A stretch of DNA of 64,000 nucleotides from Planctomycetota bacterium. Lineage in GTDB: Bacteria > Planctomycetota > UBA1135 > UBA2386. How positions within the stretch are numbered: position 1 is the stretch's first letter; every line of letters starts with the position of its first letter. The stretch spans positions 1 through 64,000 of the forward strand of contig JAEUHT010000093.1 of the NCBI GenBank assembly GCA_016793265.1, read 5' to 3'. The notes beneath the pieces were generated by a model. The model worked only from the letters and a program-made list of their open reading frames with translations. It ran no database searches and had not been told where the DNA came from. Shown here piece by piece: positions 31,513 through 39,729 of this stretch. The position numbers and the translations under genes were made by a program.

Positions 31513-33677
31513 ACACCACCGACCACGTCCCACCGCCCGCAGCCGGCACCGCCGCCGCACCGGCGCCGACCGCCGGCACCGTGGCGCTGCACATCGACGA
31601 CAGCGGCCTCGCCACGCTGCGCCTCGGCCAACCGTGCGAGACCCTCGTCACCTTCACGCGCGAACGGCTCGACTCGCTCGAGGCGGCGCTGCGCCTGCTG
31701 CGTGAGCACGCGCCCCTGCGCGGCGTCATCGTCACCGGCCCCGGCCCGGGCATGTTCTGCGCCGGCGCCGACGTCAACCTGATCCGCGACGTCACCGACG
31801 CCGCCGAGGGCGAAGCCGCGGCGACGCGCGGCCGGCTGGTCTTCGCCGTGCTGCGGCAACTGCGGGTGCCGGTGATCGCCGCCATCGAAGGCCCGTGCCT
31901 CGGCGGCGGCTTCGAGCTGGCGCTGTGCTGCGACGTGCGCGTCGCCAGCGACCACGCGGCGACGCAGATCGGCCTGCCCGAGGTCAAGCTCGGCATCCTG
32001 CCCGGCTTCGGCGGCACCCAGAACCTGCCGCGCCTGATCGGCCTGCCGAAGGCGCTCGACCTGATCCTCAACGGCAAGCTGCTGCGGCCGAAGCCGGCCT
32101 GGAAGGCCGGCCTGGTCGACCGCCTGGTGCCGTCCGCCAAGCTGCTGCGGGCGGCCCACCAGGAGCTCGACCGCCTCACCGCCGCCGGCAAGAAGGCGCC
32201 GCCGCGGTCGCTGCGCGGCCTGCCGTTCTGGCTCAGCAAGACGCCGCTGCGCGGGCTCGCCGTGCGCGCCGCCAGGAAGGCGCTCGACCAGGGCCAGGCG
32301 CGCTTCTACCCGGCGCCCCGCGCGGCGCTGCAGTGCTGCCTCGACGCCTTCACGGTCGCCGAGGAACGTGGCTTCGCCGCCGAGGCGCGCGCCCTCGGCG
32401 AGCTGATCGCGTCGCCGGTCAGCAAGGGCCTCGTACACCTGTTCTTCCTGACCGAGCACCAGAAACGGCTCGGCAAGCAGCCGGGCGCGGTCGACGTCGC
32501 CCGCGCGCTGGTCGTCGGCGGCGGCGTCATGGGCGCCGGCATCGCCGGCCAGTTCGCCGAACGCGGCGTGCGGGCGCGCCTCTGCGACCTCGACTTCGCG
32601 GCGCTGGCGCGCGCCAAGGCGCGGCTGCAGAAGTCGCTCGGCAAGCGGCTGGCGAAGCGGCAGCTCGCCGCCCACGAGGCGATGGCCGTGCAGGACCGCC
32701 TGGCGGTGGCGACCGAGTGGGGCCACCTCGGCGACACCGACCTCTGGCTCGAGGCCGTGGTCGAAGACCTCGACGTCAAGCGGCAGCTGATGGCGCGCGC
32801 GGTCGCCAGCGGCCTGCCGGCGACCGCGATCATCGCCAGCAACACCAGCTCGTTGTCGGTGACGGCGATGGCCGAGGGCCTGCCGCACCCCGAACGGGTC
32901 GTCGGCCTGCACTTCTTCAACCCGCCCGAGAAGATGCCGCTGGTCGAGGTGATCCGCGGCCGCGCCAGCAGCGATGCCGCGGTCGCCACCGCCTGCCGCC
33001 TCGCCGTGCGCCTCGGCAAGTTCCCGGTCGTCGTCGGCGACGCCCCGGGCTTCCTGGTCAACCGGTGCCTGGCGCCGTACCTCAACGAAGCCGCGCGCCT
33101 GCTCGTCGAAGGCACCAGCGCCGAGGCGATCGACGCGGCGATGCTCGACTTCGGCATGCCGATGGGCCCGTGCCGGCTGCTCGACGAGATCGGCTTCGAC
33201 GTCGTCGCCAAGGTCAGCCACGTCATGCACGAGGCGTTCCCGGAACGTATGGTGCCGTGCGAGCTGTTCGCCGCCATGGTCGAGGCCAAGGTGCTCGGCC
33301 AGAAGGGCGGCGGCGGCCTCTACGGCAAGAACGGCCACGGCAGCGGCCCCGGCCGCGCCGTGCTCGCACGCCAGCAGGCGGCGCGGCAGACGCCGCCGCG
33401 CGCGGCGACGCGCAGCGAGCTCGTGCACCGGCTGATCTACCCGCTCGTCGACGAGGCGTTCCGCTGCCTCGACGAAGGGCTCGTCGCCGGCGAAGCCGAG
33501 CTCGACCTCGGCCTGGTCATGGGCATCGGCTTCCCGCCGTGCACCGGCGGCATCACCTGGTTCGCGCGCCGCGAGGGCCTCGCCACCATCGTCGCCGCCC
33601 TCGACGAGCTGGCGCGCACGCACGGGCCACGATTCGTGGTCGCCGACGGCCTGCGGCGCCGCGCGCTGGCCCGCTGA
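31509..33677 (+). CDS. Bifunctional enoyl-CoA hydratase / 3-hydroxyacyl-CoA dehydrogenase (FadJ type)
   Basis: 722 residues. The crotonase half (25-220) keeps both catalytic glutamates, in GGGFELALCCDVRVASD and IGLPEVKLGILPGFGGTQN. A linker helix region is followed by the NAD-binding Rossmann fold (VVGGGVMGAGIAGQFAERG, about 336-354), then SNTSS, HFFNPPEKMPLVEVIRG and two C-terminal dehydrogenase domains (GDAPGFLVNRCLAPYLNEAA; LDLGLVMGIGFPPCTGGITW). It performs the hydration and NAD-dependent oxidation steps between acyl-CoA dehydrogenase and thiolase. No acyl-CoA dehydrogenase is in this operon. The first 20 residues are a Pro/Ala-rich extension. Confidence 0.94.
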   Translation: MNTTDHVPPPAAGTAAAPAPTAGTVALHIDDSGLATLRLGQPCETLVTFTRERLDSLEAALRLLREHAPLRGVIVTGPGPGMFCAGADVNLIRDVTDAAEGEAAATRGRLVFAVLRQLRVPVIAAIEGPCLGGGFELALCCDVRVASDHAATQIGLPEVKLGILPGFGGTQNLPRLIGLPKALDLILNGKLLRPKPAWKAGLVDRLVPSAKLLRAAHQELDRLTAAGKKAPPRSLRGLPFWLSKTPLRGLAVRAARKALDQGQARFYPAPRAALQCCLDAFTVAEERGFAAEARALGELIASPVSKGLVHLFFLTEHQKRLGKQPGAVDVARALVVGGGVMGAGIAGQFAERGVRARLCDLDFAALARAKARLQKSLGKRLAKRQLAAHEAMAVQDRLAVATEWGHLGDTDLWLEAVVEDLDVKRQLMARAVASGLPATAIIASNTSSLSVTAMAEGLPHPERVVGLHFFNPPEKMPLVEVIRGRASSDAAVATACRLAVRLGKFPVVVGDAPGFLVNRCLAPYLNEAARLLVEGTSAEAIDAAMLDFGMPMGPCRLLDEIGFDVVAKVSHVMHEAFPERMVPCELFAAMVEAKVLGQKGGGGLYGKNGHGSGPGRAVLARQQAARQTPPRAATRSELVHRLIYPLVDEAFRCLDEGLVAGEAELDLGLVMGIGFPPCTGGITWFARREGLATIVAALDELARTHGPRFVVADGLRRRALAR

Positions 33678-33693
33678 CGCGGCGCCGCGCTGA

Positions 33694-33719
33694 CGCCGGT
33701 GGCAAGGGCCCGGCCCACC
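33694..33719 (+). terminator. Hairpin after the acyl-CoA operon
   Basis: CCGGTGG (33694-33700) pairs with CCACCGG (33713-33719) around a 12-nt loop that itself contains GGGCCC. It lies 16 nt after the FadJ-type stop and before the next gene, so it is a reasonable terminator without U-tract. Confidence 0.4.
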
Positions 33720-33866
33720 GGAGCTGGTGACTGCGCGTCGCGTGCGCACTAGTAGGGGACTGCGCGCGCGACCAGACACCGCTGCAGGCGGCGCGGCAAC
33801 CAGCCGATGAACGCCTGCGCGCTCCGCGCTCGCGTTCTTTCGCCAACTCCGGTTCGGGTTCCGCAC

Positions 33867-34841
33867 GTGAGGCTCCTGCTCGGCATCCTGCTCGGCCTGC
33901 TGGCCGGCTGCCAATCGCAGCCGACCGTGCGCGGTCCCAGCGCCGCCGCGGCCCTCGACGCCTGCCTCGTCGCCGCCGCCAACGGCCCGGCGGCACCGGT
34001 GCTGCGCATCGGCCTGGAGGACCTGCCGCCCGACGAACGCGCGCCGCAGAACGAACCGCCGCGGGCGGTGGCGCAGCGGGCCATCGTCGCCCACGTGCGC
34101 AGCATCACGCCCGGCGGCGACGACTTCGCCGAGGCCGAACGGCCGACGCCGCGCTCCGACTACGCCCGCATCGACGACCCGGTCGCGCGCGAGGCGCTGC
34201 ACTTCGTCGAGGACCTGGTCGACGCCGACCGCCGCCGCGTGCGGCACGAGGTCGGCCTGCCGTTCTTCGACGTGCCCGACGACTACGAGGGCCGCGGCCC
34301 CTTGCTCAGCAGCGAGATCGCGCTCGAAGAGGACCGCCAGCGCTGGCTGCAGGAGCACGGCCCGACGCTGCTGCGCCGGCCGGTGCAACAACTGCTGCGG
34401 CGGCTGCCGGTCGCGCAGCAGGTCGACGTCGCCATCGAGAACTTCGGCGACGACCACCTCGTCATCAACGACCCGACCGACCGCCGCCGCTGGCTGCGAT
34501 TGTCGCTGCGCCTGCACGCCAACGACCTGCAGGACCCGGTCGAGGTCGCCGGCATCCTCGGCAGCCTGCGCCTCGCCAGCAGCCAGGAGGTCGGCAAGGC
34601 GTCCTGGCGCATCGATCTGGCGCCGCGCTGGGAGCTCGAGCTGCGCGGCCGCACCACCTACGCCGACGGCAGCCACGTGCTGCGCGCCGACCTCGCCTTC
34701 CGGCCGACGCCGTTCGCGAGCTACCACCTCGCCTTCGGCGACGACATGGACTTCCTGACCACGTCGTCGCAGTACTCGCTGTTCGAGACGCCGATGGACG
34801 GGTCGCCCGGTCTCGTGTTGTATGCGACGCACATCTTCTGA
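33867..34841 (+). CDS. Putative lipoprotein of unknown function
   Basis: About 324 residues from GTG 33867, giving MRLLLGILLGLLAGCQSQPT, a textbook lipobox with Cys15; an ATG 20 codons upstream is possible. The mature part is acidic and charged in the first half (LRIGLEDLPPDERAPQNEPP). It then appears beta-rich with alternating polar strands (LRLHANDLQDPVEVAGILGS; WELELRGRTTYADGSHVLRA), ending in FETPMDGSPGLVLYATHIF. The strand pattern towards the C-terminus and final Phe recall outer-membrane-associated proteins, but no family is recognised. It stands alone, transcribed toward the hydrolase gene 51 nt away. Confidence 0.65.
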   Translation: MRLLLGILLGLLAGCQSQPTVRGPSAAAALDACLVAAANGPAAPVLRIGLEDLPPDERAPQNEPPRAVAQRAIVAHVRSITPGGDDFAEAERPTPRSDYARIDDPVAREALHFVEDLVDADRRRVRHEVGLPFFDVPDDYEGRGPLLSSEIALEEDRQRWLQEHGPTLLRRPVQQLLRRLPVAQQVDVAIENFGDDHLVINDPTDRRRWLRLSLRLHANDLQDPVEVAGILGSLRLASSQEVGKASWRIDLAPRWELELRGRTTYADGSHVLRADLAFRPTPFASYHLAFGDDMDFLTTSSQYSLFETPMDGSPGLVLYATHIF

Positions 34842-34892
34842 TCGCGGGCGACGACCGCCGCGACCAGCGCCCCGTCGCCACCACCGCGCGCC

Positions 34893-35813
34893 ATGACCCT
34901 CCGGACCCTGCTGCCGCTGTCGCTGGCAGCCGCCTGCAGCTTCGCCCCACCGCCGGCGTTCGCGCGTCCGCCGCTCCCGCTGCCGGCCACCGCAAAGGCC
35001 GCAGCAGTCGCGCTGCCGAGCCTGGCGGCGCTGGCCCAGCCGACGCCGGGCCGCTGGTCGGGCGAACTCGTCGACGGCGGCGAAGTGGTGCGCTTCCAGC
35101 TGCTGCAGGCCGACCCGGCGCGCCCGGGTCGCCGGCTCGTGCTGCTGGTGCCGATCCTGGCCGGCGGCGACGAGCTGATGGCCCAGGTGGCGCGGCGCCT
35201 CGGCGCGCGCGGCTTCGACGTCGCCTTCTGCGAACGCGCCGGCTCGGCGCTGCAGCCGCCGCAGCGTGGCGAGGAGATCGAGCAGCTGTTCCACCGCACG
35301 GTGCTGCACCAGCGCCTGCTGCTGCGCTGGCTCGCGGCCCGGACCCCGGCCCCGGCGGCGACGTTCGTGCTCGGCATCTCGATGGGCGGCATCGTCAGCA
35401 CGGTGCTGGCGGCGCTCGAGCCCTCGCTCGACGGCGTCGCCGTCTGCCTGTCCGGCGGCGACCTCGGCGACCTCGTGCTGCACAGCAGCGAAGGCCGCGT
35501 GCAGCGCTGGCGGCGCTGGCGGCGTCGGCACGATGGCATCGGCGACGACCAACTGCGCCGGGAGTTCGCCGCGCAGCCCTACGAGCCGCTGGCCTTCGCG
35601 CCGGCGGTGCCGACGGCCAAGGTGCTGTTCGTCAGTGCCGAGTTCGACACCGTGGTGCCGCGCCGCAACCAGGACCTGCTGTGGGAAGCGCTCGGCCGGC
35701 CGGCGCGCTACCAGGTGCCGTTCGGGCATTACACCGCCGCCCTTGCCATCGACACGATCCTCGCCGCCGCCGCCGACCACTTCGACCGCCGCCGCCCGGA
35801 CCTGGTCCCGTGA
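34893..35813 (+). CDS. Exported alpha/beta hydrolase
   Basis: 306 residues. An N-terminal signal peptide (TLRTLLPLSLAAACSFAPPP) may be cleaved after AFA. The alpha/beta-hydrolase core has the nucleophile elbow LGISMGGIVST, an acid in LFVSAEFDTVVPRRN and a His in PFGHYTAALAIDTI, completing a Ser-Asp-His triad. A Trp/Arg-rich stretch (VQRWRRWRRRHDG) lies in the lid region. It may act on an ester or peptide in the periplasm; substrate unknown. The start ATG lacks a clear Shine-Dalgarno. Confidence 0.78.
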   Translation: MTLRTLLPLSLAAACSFAPPPAFARPPLPLPATAKAAAVALPSLAALAQPTPGRWSGELVDGGEVVRFQLLQADPARPGRRLVLLVPILAGGDELMAQVARRLGARGFDVAFCERAGSALQPPQRGEEIEQLFHRTVLHQRLLLRWLAARTPAPAATFVLGISMGGIVSTVLAALEPSLDGVAVCLSGGDLGDLVLHSSEGRVQRWRRWRRRHDGIGDDQLRREFAAQPYEPLAFAPAVPTAKVLFVSAEFDTVVPRRNQDLLWEALGRPARYQVPFGHYTAALAIDTILAAAADHFDRRRPDLVP

Positions 35814-35916
35814 CCGGCCGCCTGGCCGAGGAACCGGGAGCAGATCCCGGCCCTTGCGCGTCCTCGCGGCCCAAGGTTTGATCTCCCCCCGCTTTCCGAA
35901 CCCCGGCCGCTCCCCC

Positions 35917-37167
35917 ATGGACTATCGCCTCTTCGTCGGCTCCCTGCTGCTGCTCGGCGCCTCCCTCGTCGCCCAAAACCCGCCCGCGGCGACGCCGCCC
36001 GCCACCAAGGGCGAAGCGAGCCAGGACCCGGACAAGACGCAGGTGACGCCGCGCCAGCAGCTCGACCAGCTCACCGCCGAGCGCGAGCGCCTCGAGCGCG
36101 AGATCCGCTACGTGCAGGACCGCGCCAAGAACGCCAAGTCGATCCTGGCCGAGAAGCTGGCCGGGCCCGCCACGACCTGGCGCGCGATCGACGCCGGCAG
36201 CTCGGCGCCCAAGGTGGTCACCCCGTCGGCGCCAAAGCAGCGCGCCGCGCGCATGGGCAGCAGGGAAGAGCTCGCCGCCCACGGCGTCGACGTGATGCTG
36301 CTGGTCAACGGCCGCCCGGTCGAGCAGAGCTGGTTCGAGTCGCTGCGCAGCTACCTCGACGAGGCGCCCGGCTCGGCGACCCCGGAGATGCGCGCGCAGC
36401 GGGCCATGTTCGACCTGATCCGCAACGAAGCGGTCGCCAGCGCCTTCGAGCCGCACCAGGCCGACGACGTGCTCGGGGATCTGCTGAAGGAGCTCGACGG
36501 CGGCCTGTCGTGGGCCGACGCCGCCAAGAAGTACGGTGTGGTGCACGGCTCGGCGCCGGACGGCAAGTTCGAGCTGACGCGCAATTCGGTGTTCGGCAGC
36601 ATCTTCGAGAACGCCGCCTTCCACGCCAAAGAAGGAGTGCGGGCGCGGCCGTTCCGCAACGCCAACGGCCTCGTCGTGATGCAGGTCGACAAGATCGAGA
36701 AGGGCGCCAAGCCGGAGCTCGACAAGGTGCTCGGCACCGCGATCCAGATCCCCTACGAGGGTGGCGCCGAGCTGCTGCAGAAGGCGCAGCTCGCCCTCAC
36801 CACCGGCCAGGTCGACCTCGTCGTGCGCGACGAAACGGTGCTGAAGATGCTGCCGCCGATGTTCCAGCGCCCGCAGACCCCACCGGGCATGGTGCCGGTG
36901 ACCGCCGATCAGGCGCAGCCGGCGGCCGGCGGCCGGCCGGTGTCGATGAACCCCGCCCAACGCAACGAGCTGATCCAGAAGCTCGAGTCGCTGCAGGCGC
37001 AGATGCAGAAGCTGCGTGGGGAGGCCACCGAGGAGGCCAAGCAGCAGCTCGAAGTGCTCAACGCGCAATACGCCGAGATCAAGGCGCAACTGCGCTCCAC
37101 CATCCCGGTCGCCGCCCCCGAGAGCCAGAAGCCGGCGGAAGCGAAGGAAGAGCCGAAGCCGCGGTGA
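35917..37167 (+). CDS. Exported coiled-coil protein resembling SurA/parvulin foldases
   Basis: 416 residues. Signal peptide MDYRLFVGSLLLLGASLVAQ. A coiled coil follows at about 42-80 (QQLDQLTAERERLEREIRYV). Next is a helical segment, VMLLVNGRPVEQSWFESLRS through FDLIRNEAVASAFE, like the N-terminal part of SurA. A region with SWADAAKKYGVVHGSAPDGK, FELTRNSVFGSIFENAAFHA and FRNANGLVVMQVDKIEKG has the order of a PpiC-type rotamase domain. A second coiled coil (about 350-395) ends the protein with a Lys/Glu/Pro tail. The similarity is distant and the rotamase residues cannot be confirmed by eye; a periplasmic chaperone is the best guess. Confidence 0.55.
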   Translation: MDYRLFVGSLLLLGASLVAQNPPAATPPATKGEASQDPDKTQVTPRQQLDQLTAERERLEREIRYVQDRAKNAKSILAEKLAGPATTWRAIDAGSSAPKVVTPSAPKQRAARMGSREELAAHGVDVMLLVNGRPVEQSWFESLRSYLDEAPGSATPEMRAQRAMFDLIRNEAVASAFEPHQADDVLGDLLKELDGGLSWADAAKKYGVVHGSAPDGKFELTRNSVFGSIFENAAFHAKEGVRARPFRNANGLVVMQVDKIEKGAKPELDKVLGTAIQIPYEGGAELLQKAQLALTTGQVDLVVRDETVLKMLPPMFQRPQTPPGMVPVTADQAQPAAGGRPVSMNPAQRNELIQKLESLQAQMQKLRGEATEEAKQQLEVLNAQYAEIKAQLRSTIPVAAPESQKPAEAKEEPKPR

Positions 37168-37248
37168 TCCTGCGGCGCCGCGCGGTCGCCCGCGCCCGCC
37201 ACCACCGGCGCGGCTCCCGCCGCGCCTTCGCAACCAGGACGGACAATC

Positions 37249-37253
37249 GGAGG
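37249..37253 (+). promoter_or_regulatory. Ribosome binding site deciding a TTG start
   Basis: GGAGG sits 5 nt before TTG 37259. No ATG or GTG in that frame gives a sensible N-terminus for the RdgC-like protein, so this Shine-Dalgarno supports the rare TTG start. Confidence 0.6.
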
Positions 37254-37258
37254 GGCAG

Positions 37259-37936
37259 TTGGCAAGCATCCGCAAGAGCGGCGGCGTCGTCGCATTCCAC
37301 TGGCAGGGCAAGCTGCTCGATCCGCAGGACCAGGCCTTCGCCGACGCCCTGGCGACGCGACGCTTCCGCACCATCGAGCACGCCGCCAGCGAGGAGATCT
37401 CCTGCGGCTGGGTGACGGCGGTCGACCCGACCGGCAACAGCTTCGACCTCGAGGACCTCGACGGCGGAGCCGGCACCTGGCTGCGCTTCCGCATGGACAA
37501 GAAGAAGCTGCCCACCAAGTGGCTGCAGATCCATCGCGACGCCGCCGAGAAGGAACGGGGCAAGCGACTGTCCGCGCGCGAGCGGCGCGAGCTCAAGGAC
37601 GACCTGGCGGACAAGCTGCTGCCGCGCGTGCTGCCGACCATCCAGCTCGTCGACGCGCTGCTGTTCCACGACAAGAAGCTGGTGCTGCTGTTCGCCACCA
37701 GCACGGGCGCGCGCGAGGCGTTCACCAAGCTGTTCTTCGAGACCTTCACGGTGCCGCTCGACCGCGCCGACCCGCTGCAGCGCGGCCGCCTGCTGGGCCT
37801 CGGCGCCGACGCCGAGCGGGCGCTCGAACAAGCCGAACCGGTGCGCTGGCCCGACAGCACCCGCGCCGACGGCGCTCGCCGCCCGGCCCCGCGCACCAGC
37901 GCCGCCACCACCGACGACGCCGAGGCCGACGCATGA
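37259..37936 (+). CDS. RdgC-like protein, N-terminal half
   Basis: 225 residues. GWVTAVDPTGNSFDLEDLD, then KLPTKWLQIHRDAAEKERGK, RLSARERRELKDDLADKLLP and RVLPTIQLVDALLFHDKKLV match the order seen in the recombination-associated protein RdgC, a ring-forming DNA-binding protein that modulates RecA. The end with TKLFFETFTVPLDRADPLQR corresponds to the centre of RdgC. A C-terminal tail of Arg, Ala and Asp follows, where single-chain RdgC would continue. The next gene overlaps as ATGA and seems to supply the remaining domain. Start TTG is supported by GGAGG at 37249. Confidence 0.7.
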   Translation: MASIRKSGGVVAFHWQGKLLDPQDQAFADALATRRFRTIEHAASEEISCGWVTAVDPTGNSFDLEDLDGGAGTWLRFRMDKKKLPTKWLQIHRDAAEKERGKRLSARERRELKDDLADKLLPRVLPTIQLVDALLFHDKKLVLLFATSTGAREAFTKLFFETFTVPLDRADPLQRGRLLGLGADAERALEQAEPVRWPDSTRADGARRPAPRTSAATTDDAEADA

Positions 37937-38466
37937 AGCCGAACACGCCCAATCCCGCCACCGAACGCATCGAGACGCACGGATTCCTCGGCGAGGAGTT
38001 CCTGACCTGGCTCTGGTACCAATGGGAACAACACGGCGGCGAGTTCACGTTCGCCGGCGGCCGCGTGGTCGGCGTGGCGCTCGACGACTTCCTGATCTTC
38101 GCTGCCCCGAGTGACGAGGAGACCGAGCAGACGCTGCGCCGCGGGCTGCCGACGCGCACCGCCGAAGCGCGCACCGCCCTGCGCCAGGGCCGCCGGCTCA
38201 AGAAGGCGCGCCTCTTGATCGCCGAAGGCAGCCGGCAGTGGACGGCGACGCTCGACGCTGCCTCGCTGACGCTGGCCGGGGTCAAACTGCCCGAAGACGC
38301 CGAGGAGTGTGAGTCCGACATCGACCGCACCACCGACCGCGCCGCCAACTGGCTCGCGCTCGACGAGATCCTGCAGGCGCTCTACGGGCGCTTCCTCGGC
38401 GAACGGCTGGCGCCGGACTACAAGGCGACCAAGGCGGCGGCGCAGGCGAAGTGGATGGCGAGCTGA
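37933..38466 (+). CDS. RdgC-like C-terminal domain protein
   Basis: 177 residues, cytoplasmic. ETHGFLGEEFLTWLWYQWEQ is the hallmark seen in the C-terminal part of many RdgC homologues, followed by strands (GGRVVGVALDDFLIFAAPSD) and helices (LRQGRRLKKARLLIAEGSRQ). It overlaps the upstream RdgC-like gene by ATGA, so the two polypeptides are probably made in equal amounts and assemble. An alternative is that the family in this lineage is always two chains. Acidic segment ECESDIDRTTDRAANW lies near residues 119-134. Confidence 0.62.
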   Translation: MKPNTPNPATERIETHGFLGEEFLTWLWYQWEQHGGEFTFAGGRVVGVALDDFLIFAAPSDEETEQTLRRGLPTRTAEARTALRQGRRLKKARLLIAEGSRQWTATLDAASLTLAGVKLPEDAEECESDIDRTTDRAANWLALDEILQALYGRFLGERLAPDYKATKAAAQAKWMAS

Positions 38467-38475
38467 GCGGCGACC

Positions 38476-38595
38476 TCAGCATTGCAGGCAGGCCCACCAG
38501 AACAGGGCCACGGCGAGCAGCAGGCCGCCGTAGACGAGCCCGTGGTAGCCGAGCAGGATGCAGGTCTCGGTGCGCTGCTGGCGGCGCGTGGTCAT
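38476..38595 (-). CDS. Small membrane protein of 39 residues
   Basis: MTTRRQQRTETCILLGYHGL is followed by a single hydrophobic helix VYGGLLLAVALFWWACLQC. The first dozen residues are basic, predicting an N-in orientation. Its ATG overlaps the stop of the upstream gene (38592-39053) as ATGA, which is good evidence for real translation despite the size. It may be a subunit or regulator of the small membrane protein encoded before it. No family known to me. Confidence 0.5.
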   Translation of the reverse strand: MTTRRQQRTETCILLGYHGLVYGGLLLAVALFWWACLQC

Positions 38596-39053
38596 GGGGC
38601 TCTTGGGCACGCGGCGCGGGGTGATGCAGGCAAGGCCGGCTCGGCCCCGCGTTCGCGTTCCCGAAGCCACGGCAGCAGCACCAGCACGGCGAGCCCGGAA
38701 GCGGCGCAGGTCGCCAGCGACAAGAGGCCGGTCGGCACCAGCACGACTGGATGCGCGTGGTCGCCGAGCAGCAAGAGGAGGCCGAACGTGCTGGCCCACG
38801 CCTGCAGCAGGAGCCAGCGTCTGCCGAGTTGCCGGCGGCGCAGGGTGGCGACGGCGGCGACCGCGGCCATGGTGAGGCCGATGCCGGCGACGGTCAGGTG
38901 CAGGCGCGCGAACTGCAGGTCGGTGTGGCTGTGGATGGCGCCGTCGTCGGCCTCGCTCGCCCCCTGATGGAAGTGCACGGCGCGGGTGAGCAGGAGCAGC
39001 CAGCCGGCGACGGTGGCGGCGGCGATGAGGCGGCTGGCGGGGCGGACGCGCAT
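38592..39053 (-). CDS. Small four-helix membrane protein
   Basis: About 153 residues. Hydrophobic segments near 8-24 (IAAATVAGWLLLLTRAV), 50-70 (LHLTVAGIGLTMAAVAAVAT), 77-100 (LLLQAWASTFGLLLLLGDHA) and 103-128 (PTGLLSLATCAASGLAVLVL). Histidines lie just after helix 1 (RAVHFHQGA) and after helix 3 (GDHAHP), which could bind heme or metal, but this is speculative. ATG 39053 gives a basic N-terminus before helix 1; an ATG 13 codons upstream is also in frame. Unknown function; followed by an overlapping 39-residue membrane protein. Confidence 0.6.
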   Translation of the reverse strand: MRVRPASRLIAAATVAGWLLLLTRAVHFHQGASEADDGAIHSHTDLQFARLHLTVAGIGLTMAAVAAVATLRRRQLGRRWLLLQAWASTFGLLLLLGDHAHPVVLVPTGLLSLATCAASGLAVLVLLPWLRERERGAEPALPASPRAACPRAP

Positions 39054-39099
39054 CGGTGCGGCAAGTGTAGGGCGCGGGTGATGAGCAACCACCCACCAC

Positions 39100-39729
39100 C
39101 TAGCCGACCACCTCCACCACCGCCCCCGCCCGCACGAGCAACTCCCGCAGCCACCCCGCCGTCGCCGCCGCGTGCCCCGCCGGCTCCGCCACGCCCCACA
39201 CCACCACCAGCACCTGCGAGGTGCCTTCGTCGGTCTTCGTGCGCTGCGCGTCCTTCACCGCGTTCGCGCACGGCCCTTCCTCGTCACCCAACGACAGCAG
39301 GCCGCCGACGTCGATGCTCTGGCCGCTGCGATTGAACACGTAGCTGCTGCCGGCGGGCGGCACGTCGATGCGGAGCGGCGGCCGCAGGCGGTCGAGGTCG
39401 ACGACGCTGATCGGCAGGCCCGAATGCAGCGAAGCGACGTTGCCGGCGTCGACGGCGGCGTTGATGCTCGCGAGGCGCGCTTCGCCGACGGCGGCGCGCA
39501 GGTACTCGGCGGAAGGCTTGCCGCGGCCGGTCGGCCGGTAGCCGTGGCGACGCAACAGGTCGCGCACCGCGCTGCGCAGCTCGTCGCTGGCCAGCAACGG
39601 CGCCGGCGCGTCGAGCCGCAGCAGGTCGAGCAGCCACGGCGGTGTCGGGTGCGCGCCGAGCGGAGTCGGCCAGCGCGCGATCGTCAGGTGCAGCGAGAGG
39701 CCGGGATAGTCGACGACGGGCACGTTCAT
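39100..39729 (-). CDS. B3/B4 tRNA-binding domain protein
   Basis: 209 residues. YRPTGRGKPSAEYLRAA, SINAAVDAGNVASLHSGLPI and SVVDLDRLRPPLRIDVPPAG match the stand-alone B3/B4 domain found in the beta subunit of phenylalanyl-tRNA synthetase, where it has editing activity. Free-standing members are annotated as putative tRNA-binding or amino-acid-tRNA deacylase proteins; actual substrate unknown. The ATG overlaps the stop of the upstream lipoprotein gene as ATGA, so the two are co-translated. Confidence 0.8.
   Translation of the reverse strand: MNVPVVDYPGLSLHLTIARWPTPLGAHPTPPWLLDLLRLDAPAPLLASDELRSAVRDLLRRHGYRPTGRGKPSAEYLRAAVGEARLASINAAVDAGNVASLHSGLPISVVDLDRLRPPLRIDVPPAGSSYVFNRSGQSIDVGGLLSLGDEEGPCANAVKDAQRTKTDEGTSQVLVVVWGVAEPAGHAAATAGWLRELLVRAGAVVEVVG

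Noticed and set aside
31446-35918. Long minus-strand open frame opposite the FadJ-type, lipoprotein and hydrolase genes
   Set aside because: Same antisense artefact: no motif, no start context, and four well-supported plus-strand genes occupy the region.
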